Assembly (NCBI GenBank): GCA_021798075.1
Contig: JAJZYO010000020.1
Location: 1-13,089, forward strand
Reading direction: 5' to 3'
DNA from: Actinomycetes bacterium
GTDB taxonomy: Bacteria > Actinomycetota > Acidimicrobiia > Acidimicrobiales > Palsa-688
DNA length: 13,089 nt
Below the pieces are notes generated by a model. That model did no database searches and was not told the origin of the DNA. It was given only the letters and a program-made list of their open reading frames with translations. Shown here one piece after another: positions 1 through 6,285 of this stretch (its first letter is position 1; every line of letters begins with the position of its first letter). A program made the position numbers and the translations under genes.

Positions 1-902
1 GTGCCTCGCGCCGCCAGGATCTGCTCGATGTCGAGCTCCTCTCCCGGTGGGGGCGAGCATGCTTCAGTGACGGCCTCGTGGCTGAAACAGGCGAGTGCCC
101 TAGCCACATACCGCAAGACCCCCGAAGTCGTCTCGGCGGCCCCGCCCGTGTGGAGCTCCACCAGATCCGCCCACCCCGGTGCTGCGAAAGGAGACGAGGT
201 GAGCACCTCCCTCGGCGTCGTGTCCTCGGGCCGCCGCGACCACTCGAGGACGGCACGTACATCGAGCCCAGCGATGGCAGCGGCGTGCAAATAGGCCTTC
301 AGCAAGTCACGAGCAGAGTCTCTGAAGAAGGCGCCGTTTTGGACGTCCCCGTCGTCCGCCCCTGCTGCGAGCAATGCAGAAGCACGCCGCTCGGCCACCT
401 CGCTACGCTGACAACCTGCAACCGGCGACCAACGGACGGGCAGGGCAGCGGGGGCGAGCCCGTCTGGGTCCAGCACGAGCACAGGGCCATAGCGCTGCCT
501 GGCAACGGTCGTCAGCTCGAACAGGTCGGCTTTGGTAGAAGTGGCGAGCACTGGCCCGGGGTGCTGCCTCAAGATCGGCGCCAGCACTCGGAAGGTCTTG
601 CCCTCACCGGGCGGGGCGACGAGGCGGAGCGATGCCTCCCAGCTCGGCCAGAGCTCTACCCCGCTCGGGTGAGCCCTCCCGAGCGGGTAGCCCACCTCCT
701 CGGCGCGCACGGCGGACAGCCGGGAACCTGCAAGAGAGGGACGGGTCTGGGGGGCTCGCCGTCGGGCCGCCTTGACGGAAGCCTCGTGGACGAGCTGGCG
801 ACGGGACGCGAACCCGTGCCGGTCTCGCTGGTCTCCGAGGGGTGCCGTGGAGAAAAGACGGGAGACGACGGAACGGGAGACGACGGAACGGGAGGCGGTC
901 AT
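1..902 (-). CDS. TraG/VirD4-type DNA-transfer coupling ATPase (TraM-recognition family), 3' end outside the window
   Basis: The reading frame starts at ATG 902-900 and stays open for 300 codons to the left edge, so the C-terminal part is missing. The protein resembles actinobacterial 'type IV secretory system conjugative DNA transfer' ATPases. These are hexameric motors that feed DNA or protein to a transfer channel. Seen: a Walker A motif APPGEGKT (about residues 96-103), then PGPVLATSTKADLFELT (116-131), GPVLVLDPDG (139-148), RWSPVAGC (157-164) and ENG-like VQNGAFF, all in the order usual for this family. A basic segment GFASRRQL...ARRRAPQTRPSL (30-57) precedes the ATPase core. Unusually, no transmembrane helices precede it, and an in-frame TAG at about 934-936 rules out a long upstream extension. 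The start overlaps the upstream gene's stop as ATGA, implying translational coupling. Residues 4-12 carry a repeated SRSVV. The family call is from recognition; a plasmid or integrated element as origin is inference. Confidence 0.8.
   Translation of the reverse strand, partial: MTASRSVVSRSVVSRLFSTAPLGDQRDRHGFASRRQLVHEASVKAARRRAPQTRPSLAGSRLSAVRAEEVGYPLGRAHPSGVELWPSWEASLRLVAPPGEGKTFRVLAPILRQHPGPVLATSTKADLFELTTVARQRYGPVLVLDPDGLAPAALPVRWSPVAGCQRSEVAERRASALLAAGADDGDVQNGAFFRDSARDLLKAYLHAAAIAGLDVRAVLEWSRRPEDTTPREVLTSSPFAAPGWADLVELHTGGAAETTSGVLRYVARALACFSHEAVTEACSPPPGEELDIEQILAARG
858..893. repeat. 15-bp tandem repeat in the 5' end of the coupling ATPase gene
   Basis: The plus-strand unit gacgacggaacggga occurs at 864-878 and 879-893, with a partial match before it (858-863). 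On the minus strand it is in frame and encodes SRSVV-SRSVV-SR at residues 4-15 of the ATPase. Unit length is a multiple of three, so copy-number change would not shift the frame. Confidence 0.85.
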
Positions 903-1693
903 GCTGCCCTCGAAAGCAGCGCCTGCTCTGCCCTAGACAGAGCGTGGTAGACGGCCTTTGGCGCCAGGCCCTGCCGGCGGCCGACCTCGCTCGCCGCCAG
1001 ACCCTGGACCCTCGTCGCGTAGAGGAGCGCTGCCTGCTGCCCGCTCAGCCGACCCACCCGAAGCGCTTCAACGACGGCACTGGCGAGCCATTCCGCCTCC
1101 GACCTAGCGCTCAGCAACCCGCACGAGAGCTGGGGGACATGGCCCGCACCAAGAACGACGGTCCTCGACTCGTGACGCCGCTCTGCTTGGCGGGCGGTGC
1201 GCAGCCGGCGCGCTGCCTCGCCTACGACCAGATTCGACACGTCGGGGCGGTCTTCCCCGGCGTGGCGCCGGATCGCAGTGAAGCACTCGGCGACGAAATC
1301 GGCCGCCGTGTCGGCAGGGCAGCGCCAGCTCCCGCCCACCCCGTGGCCAAAAGTCGGCGTGTAGACATTTTCCATCCTCAAACGGGGCAGCAGCGCCTGC
1401 ACGAGGCATCGAGACGCGGCGCGGCAGGAAGCCACTCGCAGGAGCGCGGAAAGCAACCTTGCCCCTTGTGGAAGGGGCGAGTAGGGCTCCCATTGAACCT
1501 GCTCGACGATGTCTTTTGCGACAAGCCCCTGCAAAGTTGGCTCGACGTCCCACCAGCGCCGCTCGCAGGCTCGCATCGCCGGCGTCGCCACCACGTGGCG
1601 CCAATCGCTCTCGAGCGACATGAACACCGGAAGATGTGCCCTGCCACTACCGGCCCTAGGTCTGTAGCTCGCCACCCCAGGCTGTTCAGGCAT
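899..1693 (-). CDS. Sigma-70-like helix-turn-helix protein coupled to the coupling ATPase gene
   Basis: A 264-residue protein if started at ATG 1693. The C-terminal 49 residues (LSGQQAALLYATRVQGLAAS... followed by EVGRRQGLAPKAVYHALSRA) look like sigma-70 region 4: an activation helix, then a helix-turn-helix whose recognition helix is APKAVYHALSRAEQ. The middle, with RLLSALLRVA, CLVQALLPRLR, TAADFVAECFTAIRR and VVGEAARRLRTARQ, resembles the helical region-2-like part of actinobacterial sigma-like proteins. It may act as a transcription regulator for the transfer gene downstream, with which it overlaps by 4 bp (ATGA); that role is inference. The start is uncertain. ATG 1693 has no good Shine-Dalgarno but follows a perfect hairpin; ATG 1621 is the alternative; GTG 1713 is in another frame. 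No enzyme motif is visible. Confidence is good that the gene is real, moderate for the sigma-like description. Confidence 0.65.
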   Translation of the reverse strand: MPEQPGVASYRPRAGSGRAHLPVFMSLESDWRHVVATPAMRACERRWWDVEPTLQGLVAKDIVEQVQWEPYSPLPQGARLLSALLRVASCRAASRCLVQALLPRLRMENVYTPTFGHGVGGSWRCPADTAADFVAECFTAIRRHAGEDRPDVSNLVVGEAARRLRTARQAERRHESRTVVLGAGHVPQLSCGLLSARSEAEWLASAVVEALRVGRLSGQQAALLYATRVQGLAASEVGRRQGLAPKAVYHALSRAEQALLSRAA

Positions 1694-1700
1694 CGGGGGC

Positions 1701-1717
1701 AAGCGTGCTTCACGCTT
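1701..1717. promoter_or_regulatory. Perfect 7-3-7 inverted repeat just upstream of the sigma-like gene
   Basis: aagcgtg (1701-1707) and cacgctt (1711-1717) are perfect reverse complements separated by three bases. It ends 7 bp upstream of the ATG at 1693 and covers the GTG at 1713. It could be an operator for a dimeric regulator, or an RNA hairpin exposing or hiding a start. The symmetry is seen; the role is not known. Confidence 0.5.
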
Positions 1718-1742
1718 TCTCCGCTCAGTTCTCCCCGGGCTT

Positions 1743-1751
1743 CACCTCCTT
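1743..1751 (-). promoter_or_regulatory. Orphan, near-perfect Shine-Dalgarno sequence
   Basis: Read on the minus strand this is AAGGAGGTG, followed by A, matching the anti-Shine-Dalgarno tail of 16S rRNA over ten bases. No ATG, GTG or TTG lies at a normal 5-10 base distance downstream; the GTG inside it opens only a six-codon frame. A 5-bp hairpin (1754-1766) lies just upstream. It may be chance, a decayed start, or a ribosome standby site for the sigma-like gene. Confidence 0.4.
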
Positions 1752-1753
1752 GC

Positions 1754-1766
1754 CCCCGACACGGGG
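1754..1766. repeat. Short inverted repeat CCCCG-ACA-CGGGG
   Basis: A perfect 5-bp GC stem with a three-base loop, placed immediately upstream of the orphan Shine-Dalgarno on the minus strand. Not followed by a T run, so it is not a standard terminator. Confidence 0.4.
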
Positions 1767-1778
1767 AAGTCCCAGGGG

Positions 1779-1807
1779 AAAAACGGCTCCGCGCTCATGA
1801 AGGGAGC
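1779..1807 (-). terminator. Possible Rho-independent terminator of the trp operon
   Basis: On the minus strand GCTCC (1807-1803) can pair with GGAGC (1790-1786), followed by CG and five T (1783-1779). It lies about 66 bp after the trpA stop and ahead of the next gene. The stem is short and the loop long (12 bases), so the call is tentative. Confidence 0.35.
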
Positions 1808-1814
1808 TCAAGGC

Positions 1815-1859
1815 TCTCTTGGACGTCTCTTGGGCGTGTGGCCACGTGGTTACCACGCC
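1815..1859. repeat. Tandem 11-bp repeat and palindromes downstream of trpA
   Basis: tctcttggacg (1815-1825) is followed directly by tctcttgggcg (1826-1836). Next, ggcgtg (1833-1838) pairs with cacgcc (1854-1859), and inside it lies a perfect palindrome cgtggt-t-accacg (1845-1857). The structure sits 14 bp after the trpA stop. It could stabilise the trp mRNA 3' end or be a protein-binding site; neither is shown. Confidence 0.45.
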
Positions 1860-1872
1860 GGTCCAGCCTCGG

Positions 1873-2700
1873 CTATCCCTTGGGACTACTCATCTCGTGC
1901 CCCGCCCCGTCCAGGGCTGCCCGGATCGCGGCAACCTGCTTACCCACATCATCGGGCGGTGCGCCGTCCATGGCCGTCCTCATTAGCGCCGAAGCGACCA
2001 CCACGCCGTCCGCATCCTGGGATGCCGCCACCGCCTGGTCTGGGCCGGAGATCCCAAAGCCCATCACGACTGGCTTGTCTGTAGCAGCCTTCAGCCGCCG
2101 GGCGAGAACGCCCGAGCTGGAAGCGAGACTGGGGCGCTCCCCCGTCACGCCCATCAGGTTGACGCCATAGATGAAGCCGTGCGAACGCTCGCAGAGGACG
2201 GCGAGGCGGTCGTCGGGGGTGACCGGAGCGGCCAGGAGAACGGTCTGGACCCCTTGGGATGCGGCATCGCGCTCCCACTGCCCAGATTCCTCGAGAGGCA
2301 TGTCTGGCACAATTGCACCGCTGATACCCGCCGCAGAAAGCTCGCTTGCAAAACGCCTGGTCCCGGCCCGCACAACGATGTTCGCGTAGGTCATGATGAC
2401 GAGCGGCACCCCCACGTCCAGCCCTCGCAAAGCGGAAAGGACCGACGCCGGCGTGCTTCCTCGTTCCAAGGCGAGGTGGGAAGCCTCCTGGATGGTCGGG
2501 CCGTCCATCATCGGGTCCGAGAAGGGAAGCCCTACCTCAATGGCATCGGCCCCGGCAGCGGCCATCGCCAGCACCATCTCCACCCAATCGTCGCGGAGGC
2601 CCCCGGTTACGTAAGGCACGAGCAGCTTGTGCTTCGACCGGGCGGCGCGCAGCGCGGCTTCGAGGTCCCGCGGGCCATCATGGGGTTCTCGCCCGCTCAT
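1873..2700 (-). CDS. trpA: Tryptophan synthase alpha subunit
   Basis: Cleaves indole-3-glycerol phosphate to indole and glyceraldehyde 3-phosphate; indole is channelled to the beta subunit in the cytoplasmic alpha2-beta2 complex. The 275-residue protein has the family's usual length. Seen: LVPYVTGG near residue 27; the active-site segment [17 protein letters not shown], giving catalytic Glu55 and Asp66 (E49 and D60 in the E. coli enzyme); [24 protein letters not shown], the phosphate-side loop; and [14 protein letters not shown]. The first Met of the active-site pair MM replaces the more common LA or MA, a mild change. The start ATG at 2700 overlaps the trpB stop as ATGA, so translation is coupled. 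It is the last gene of the trp operon, followed by palindromes and a possible terminator. An upstream in-frame extension to 2838 exists but overlaps trpB and has no homology. Confidence 0.97.
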   Translation of the reverse strand: MSGREPHDGPRDLEAALRAARSKHKLLVPYVTGGLRDDWVEMVLAMAAAGADAIEVGLPFSDPMMDGPTIQEASHLALERGSTPASVLSALRGLDVGVPLVIMTYANIVVRAGTRRFASELSAAGISGAIVPDMPLEESGQWERDAASQGVQTVLLAAPVTPDDRLAVLCERSHGFIYGVNLMGVTGERPSLASSSGVLARRLKAATDKPVVMGFGISGPDQAVAASQDADGVVVASALMRTAMDGAPPDDVGKQVAAIRAALDGAGHEMSSPKG

Positions 2701-4025
2701 GCGCCACCCCCCGTCCCACCGGCGGCACGCAACAACGACATGACCTGCTCGGCATCTTTGTCGCCGCGCCCCGACATCGTGAGAAGCACGGTCGAGCCTG
2801 CGGGTACCTCCCCGCTCGCCGCGGCACGTACTAGCCATGCAAGGGCGTGCGCCGGCTCGAGAGCAGGGATGATGCCCTCGGTCTTGGCAAGGAGCTGCAG
2901 GGCGTCGAGCACTTCAGAGTCGGTCGCAGATGAGTACTCGGCACGCCCGACCTCTGCCAAGTGGGCGTGCTCGGGACCTATGCCCGGGTAGTCAAGGCCG
3001 GCAGAGATGGACTGGGCCTCCTCTATCTGGCCGAACTCGTCCTGGAGGAGGAAAGAACGCATCCCGTGGAGGATGCCGGGGACACCCTTGGGCCCGAGCG
3101 CCGCGCCACCGGCCGCTTCCACCCCGACCAGTCGGGCGTTTGTCCCTATAAACCCCGAAAACGTCCCGGCCGCGTTGCTCCCTCCGCCCACACAGGCGAC
3201 CACAACATCTGGCGGCCCGCCGAGCACGCGCTCGCACTGTTCGCGCGCCTCTTGGCCGATGATGGCCTGGAGCTCGCGCACCATCCACGGGTAGGGGTGC
3301 GGGCCCATCACCGAGCCCACGCAGTAGTGAGTAGACCCCACGGTGCCGACCCAGTCTCGGAGCGCCTCGTTGACGGCGTCCTTCAAGGTTCGGCTACCGG
3401 AGCGCACCGAGCGGACCTCGGCTCCGAGCAGCCTCATGCGGAACACGTTGAGCTCCTGGCGCTCCATGTCGACCTCGCCCATGTACACGGTGCACTCGAG
3501 GCCGAAGAGCGCCGCCGCCGTAGCGGTCGCCACCCCGTGCTGGCCGGCACCGGTCTCAGCGACCAGCCGCCCTTTGCCCATCTCGAGGGTAAGCAGTGCC
3601 TGGCCGACCACATTGTTTATCTTGTGACTGCCCGTGTGGTTCAAGTCCTCGCGCTTCATGACCACCCGGAGCCCTAGGCGCTCCGAGAGGTTGTGGCACT
3701 CGGTAAGCGGGCTTGGCCGACCCGCGTAGTCGCTCAAGACCGAGTGATAGCGCTCACGGAACGCCGGGCTCGACCAGGCGGCCCGGAACGCCTGCTCCAG
3801 TTGCTGGCACGCAGGCACGAGCGCCTCAGGGACGAAGCGCCCCCCGAAGCTCCCGAACCGACCGGTCTCGTCCGGTACTCCCATCAAGTCTCGCTCGACC
3901 GGACCGTCCGTCCGTTGGGGCACTGGCTCGTTTGGCACTGGCTCGTTTGGCACTGGCTCGTTTGGCACTGGCTCGTTTGGCACTGGCTCAGGAGTCAGGG
4001 GCTCACTGCTCACTCTCCGGCTCAC
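2697..4025 (-). CDS. trpB: Tryptophan synthase beta subunit with a repeat-bearing N-terminal extension
   Basis: PLP enzyme that joins indole and serine to give tryptophan. From the GTG at 4025 it has 442 residues. The conserved core begins at [17 protein letters not shown] (ATG at 3884) and is 395 residues, about the E. coli length. Seen (GTG numbering): PLP lysine 135 in HTGSHKINN; catalytic Glu157 in AETGAGQHG; phosphate loop GGGSNAAG (280-287); Glu390 in ALEPAHALA; Ser418 in SGRGDKD. The first 47 residues are not part of the known fold and contain about five copies of EPVPN encoded by a 15-bp tandem repeat. I chose GTG 4025 because it follows the trpF stop by 10 bp, in keeping with the tight operon, and because the repeat keeps frame. 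ATG 4091 (overlapping trpF) and ATG 3884 are alternatives. Identity is certain; the start is not. Confidence 0.95.
   Translation of the reverse strand: MSRRVSSEPLTPEPVPNEPVPNEPVPNEPVPNEPVPQRTDGPVERDLMGVPDETGRFGSFGGRFVPEALVPACQQLEQAFRAAWSSPAFRERYHSVLSDYAGRPSPLTECHNLSERLGLRVVMKREDLNHTGSHKINNVVGQALLTLEMGKGRLVAETGAGQHGVATATAAALFGLECTVYMGEVDMERQELNVFRMRLLGAEVRSVRSGSRTLKDAVNEALRDWVGTVGSTHYCVGSVMGPHPYPWMVRELQAIIGQEAREQCERVLGGPPDVVVACVGGGSNAAGTFSGFIGTNARLVGVEAAGGAALGPKGVPGILHGMRSFLLQDEFGQIEEAQSISAGLDYPGIGPEHAHLAEVGRAEYSSATDSEVLDALQLLAKTEGIIPALEPAHALAWLVRAAASGEVPAGSTVLLTMSGRGDKDAEQVMSLLRAAGGTGGGA
3921..3989. repeat. 15-bp tandem repeat, 4.6 copies, at the 5' end of trpB
   Basis: The plus-strand unit cactggctcgtttgg is repeated without error at 3921, 3936, 3951 and 3966, with a partial copy at 3981-3989. 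Read on the minus strand in the trpB frame it encodes the pentapeptide EPVPN over and over, placed just before the conserved start of TrpB. Perfect identity between copies indicates a recent or actively maintained expansion. Confidence 0.95.
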
Positions 4026-4035
4026 TCTCGCGCGC

Positions 4036-4725
4036 TCATTCGTCCTCGGCCCAGTCGTAGGGGCTAAAGCTAGAGGCTTCGGCGACAACATCGGCCCCCG
4101 TCTCGGCCAGCAAACGCTCCTCGGCCCGGCGAGCGGCCTCGATAAAGGCCTTCAACTTCATCGGGTCCTTGTGACCAGGCGAAACCTCCACGCCTGAGGC
4201 CACGTCAACCCCCCACGGTCTTACCTTGGCCACGGCAGCGGCGACGTTGGCCGGCGTCAGGCCGCCCGCCAAGAGGAGGCGCTGGCCGTCAGGGAGGTCC
4301 CCGGCCACGGCCCAGTCGAACACCTTGCCCGACCCCGGGCTCGGCGCGTCCAGCATGACGACGTCCGCTCCGTAATCGGCGGCACGAGCGACGCGGGGGT
4401 CCCCGCCCGCGAGGGCCTTTATCACCATCGGTACACGCTCTCGCACCCAGCGGGTCTCTTCTGGGGTCTCGTGCCCATGGAGCTGGGCGGCGTGCAGACC
4501 AGCCGAGTACACAGCCTCGACCACGCGGCGCGGCGCCTCGTCCCTGAACACCCCGACGGTCAGGAGGTCTTCCCTCGGGAGTCGCTTCACGATGTCCGCC
4601 ACTAGTTGCACCGACACCTGCCGTGGCGAGGGGGCGAAGATAAAGCCGACGGCGTTTGCACCCATGGCCACAGCCAACAGAGCATCTTCCTCAGACGTGG
4701 TCCCGCAGATCTTGATGATCATCAC
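4036..4725 (-). CDS. trpF: Phosphoribosylanthranilate isomerase
   Basis: Catalyses the Amadori rearrangement of phosphoribosyl-anthranilate to CdRP, the step before TrpC's reaction. A (beta/alpha)8 barrel of 229 residues. Seen: general-base Cys7 in [23 protein letters not shown] (22-37); [15 protein letters not shown] (79-86); general-acid Asp126 in [28 protein letters not shown]; and [16 protein letters not shown], the phosphate-binding end. The last 25 residues after RRAEER form a nonconserved acidic tail (DWAEDE). The GTG at 4725 overlaps the trpC stop as GTGA; an ATG directly after it (4722) is an equally good start. Classical Actinobacteria lack trpF and use bifunctional PriA, so a dedicated enzyme is informative about the lineage. 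Confidence 0.95.
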   Translation of the reverse strand: MMIIKICGTTSEEDALLAVAMGANAVGFIFAPSPRQVSVQLVADIVKRLPREDLLTVGVFRDEAPRRVVEAVYSAGLHAAQLHGHETPEETRWVRERVPMVIKALAGGDPRVARAADYGADVVMLDAPSPGSGKVFDWAVAGDLPDGQRLLLAGGLTPANVAAAVAKVRPWGVDVASGVEVSPGHKDPMKLKAFIEAARRAEERLLAETGADVVAEASSFSPYDWAEDE

Positions 4726-5495
4726 CGCAGGAGCGAGGCGAGGGCCGCCCCGGGGTCGGGCGCGGTGACGAGTGCCTCGCCCACCAAGACCGCGTCGAAG
4801 CCCGCCGCCCCCAGCCGCTCTACATCCCCCCTCGTACGGATGCCCGACTCCGCCACCTTGACGACGCCGGCAGGGAGGCTCGAGCCGACACGCACCGCCC
4901 GCGCGCTGTCAACCTCGAACGTGAAGAGGTCGCGCTGGTTGACGCCGACCAACTGCGCACCCCCAGACAGTGCCTTTTCGGCCTCGGCTTCGTCGTGCAC
5001 CTCGACGAGAGCTTCGATCCCGGCCTCGCGCGCCAGCTGGAGCAACTCGGCCAGCTCGCCATCTGTGAGGGCGCTGACTATGAGGAGCACCGCGTCGGCC
5101 CCCATGATCCGAGCATCGCAGACATCGGCCGGCGAGACCGTGAAGTCCTTGCGAAGCACCGGCAGCTCGGTGGCCGAACGAGCCTCGGCGAGATCCACCG
5201 GCGACCCACCGAAGAACTCGGAGTCCGTCAGCACCGACAAGCACGCCGCCCCGGCAGCTGTATAAGCCTTAGCGAGGAGAGCCGGGTCCAGCTCGGGTGC
5301 GAGCTGGCCTTTGGAAGGGCTTCGCCGCTTCACTTCGGCAATTACGGCTACACCCTCTCCTTGCCGGAGGGCGGCCGCGAAACCCCTGGCCGGAGGGCAC
5401 TCCCGGGCCGCCGCGACAAGCTGAGCGAGGTCGCGGCTGTCCTCTTCAGCCTCCCGTCGGTGCCACTCGAGTATCCGGTCGAGGTACGTGGTCAT
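4722..5495 (-). CDS. trpC: Indole-3-glycerol phosphate synthase
   Basis: Closes the indole ring by decarboxylating CdRP to indole-3-glycerol phosphate, the substrate of TrpA. The 257-residue barrel begins MTTYLDRILEWHRRE, typical of the family, which fixes the start at ATG 5495 rather than the longer frame to 5531. Seen: Glu54 and Lys56 in IAEVKRRSPSKG; Lys116 in LPVLRKDF, the catalytic acid; Glu165 in ALVEVHDE; Asn186 in GVNQRDLFTF; Glu216-Ser217 in VAESGIRTRGD. All catalytic residues known from E. coli are present. First gene of trpCFBA, overlapping trpF by 4 bp. No Shine-Dalgarno is evident; a TACGCT box ends 8 bp before the ATG, which suggests a leaderless mRNA. Confidence 0.97.
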   Translation of the reverse strand: MTTYLDRILEWHRREAEEDSRDLAQLVAAARECPPARGFAAALRQGEGVAVIAEVKRRSPSKGQLAPELDPALLAKAYTAAGAACLSVLTDSEFFGGSPVDLAEARSATELPVLRKDFTVSPADVCDARIMGADAVLLIVSALTDGELAELLQLAREAGIEALVEVHDEAEAEKALSGGAQLVGVNQRDLFTFEVDSARAVRVGSSLPAGVVKVAESGIRTRGDVERLGAAGFDAVLVGEALVTAPDPGAALASLLR

Positions 5496-5503
5496 CCAAC
5501 CCC

Positions 5504-5509
5504 AGCGTA
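5504..5509 (-). promoter_or_regulatory. Candidate -10 box (TACGCT) for a leaderless trp operon transcript
   Basis: On the minus strand TACGCT fits the actinobacterial TANNNT -10 pattern and ends eight bases before the trpC ATG, so transcription would start at or next to the start codon. No clear -35 is visible 16-18 bp upstream. The gap to the divergent regulator gene is only 105 bp. No attenuator or leader peptide can fit between this box and trpC. Confidence 0.4.
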
Positions 5510-5600
5510 GAGGGCCCTCCATGTGAGGCACACCCGAGTTTGGGGGCCGAGCAGCCTATCCTCCACTCCGTCGGAACACTTTGGTGACAAGCTGGCAGAT

Positions 5601-6278
5601 GTGGCAGAAGACCAGGGAACGATAGTGGTTGTGGAAGACGACACGAACATCGCGGACCTGCTTGACATGTACCTGCGCCGTGAGGGCTTCCGGGTCCTCC
5701 AGGCAACGACTGGGCAAGCAGGGTTGGATGCCATCCAGCGCGAGCACCCGCGCCTGGCGATCCTCGACGTGAGCCTCCCTGGCGGCATGGACGGACTAGA
5801 GGTATGCCGGCGAGTGCGGGCCTCCAACCCCCTCCCGATGCTCATGCTCACCGCTCGCGACAGCGAGGTCGATCGGGTCCTCGGACTGGAGATGGGGGCA
5901 GACGACTACGTGACCAAGCCCTTTTCACCAAGGGAGGTGGTTGCCCGGGTGAAGGCCATCCTGCGCCGTTCGGAGGGGCCCGTCGAACAGCCGGAGCTGC
6001 TCTCGGCCGGCCGGGTCGAGGTCGACCTGGCGAGGAGGGAAGCCAGGGTCGACGGCCAGGTGGTGGCGCTCACGTCGAGGGAGTTCCAACTGCTCGCCTT
6101 CTTCGCCGAACGGCCGGGGCGCGCCCTGTCCCGCCAGCAGCTCTTGGACGGCGTCTGGGGCGCAGGGTGGTACGGCGACGACCGAACGGTAGATGCCCAC
6201 GTCCGCCAGCTCCGAAAGAAGCTCGGCGATTCGCTCCCGCTCAACACGGTGTGGGGAATGGGCTACCGGCTGGGATGA
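5601..6278 (+). CDS. OmpR/PhoB-family response regulator
   Basis: DNA-binding half of a two-component system, 226 residues from GTG 5601. Receiver domain (about 7-120): acidic pair Glu12-Asp13-Asp14 in VVVEDD, phospho-acceptor Asp56 in LAILDVSLPGG, Thr84 in LMLTARD and Lys106 in YVTKPFSP. Winged helix-turn-helix domain (about 135-226): LTSREFQLLAFFAERPGRAL, then SRQQLLDGVWG, DDRTVDAHVRQLRKKLG and WGMGYRLG. All signature residues are intact. The open frame extends to an ATG at 5523, but family members begin a few residues before the first beta strand (GTIVVVEDD), so GTG 5601 is preferred; its Shine-Dalgarno is weak. Seven bases separate it from the kinase gene, so the two are co-transcribed. 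Targets are unknown; divergent placement beside trpC does not by itself imply control of trp. Confidence 0.93.
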   Translation: MAEDQGTIVVVEDDTNIADLLDMYLRREGFRVLQATTGQAGLDAIQREHPRLAILDVSLPGGMDGLEVCRRVRASNPLPMLMLTARDSEVDRVLGLEMGADDYVTKPFSPREVVARVKAILRRSEGPVEQPELLSAGRVEVDLARREARVDGQVVALTSREFQLLAFFAERPGRALSRQQLLDGVWGAGWYGDDRTVDAHVRQLRKKLGDSLPLNTVWGMGYRLG

Positions 6279-6285
6279 GGATTGA

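Noticed and set aside
78..950. 290-codon plus-strand open frame
   Set aside because: It is antisense to the coupling ATPase, whose protein has recognisable motifs; this frame has none and is rich in low-complexity Gly/Arg/Asp.
1701..1859. Attachment site of an integrated element next to trpA
   Set aside because: Repeats are present, but no integrase, tRNA gene or matching distant copy is in the window; trpA is also intact to its normal end.
842..2170. 442-codon plus-strand open frame
   Set aside because: It crosses antisense to the sigma-like gene, the intergenic region and trpA, with no family resemblance; a product of high GC.
2179..2991. 270-codon plus-strand open frame
   Set aside because: Antisense to trpA and trpB, which are certain; no recognisable domain.
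5523..5600. 26-residue N-terminal extension of the response regulator
   Set aside because: It is outside the receiver fold and would overlap the short promoter region shared with trpC.
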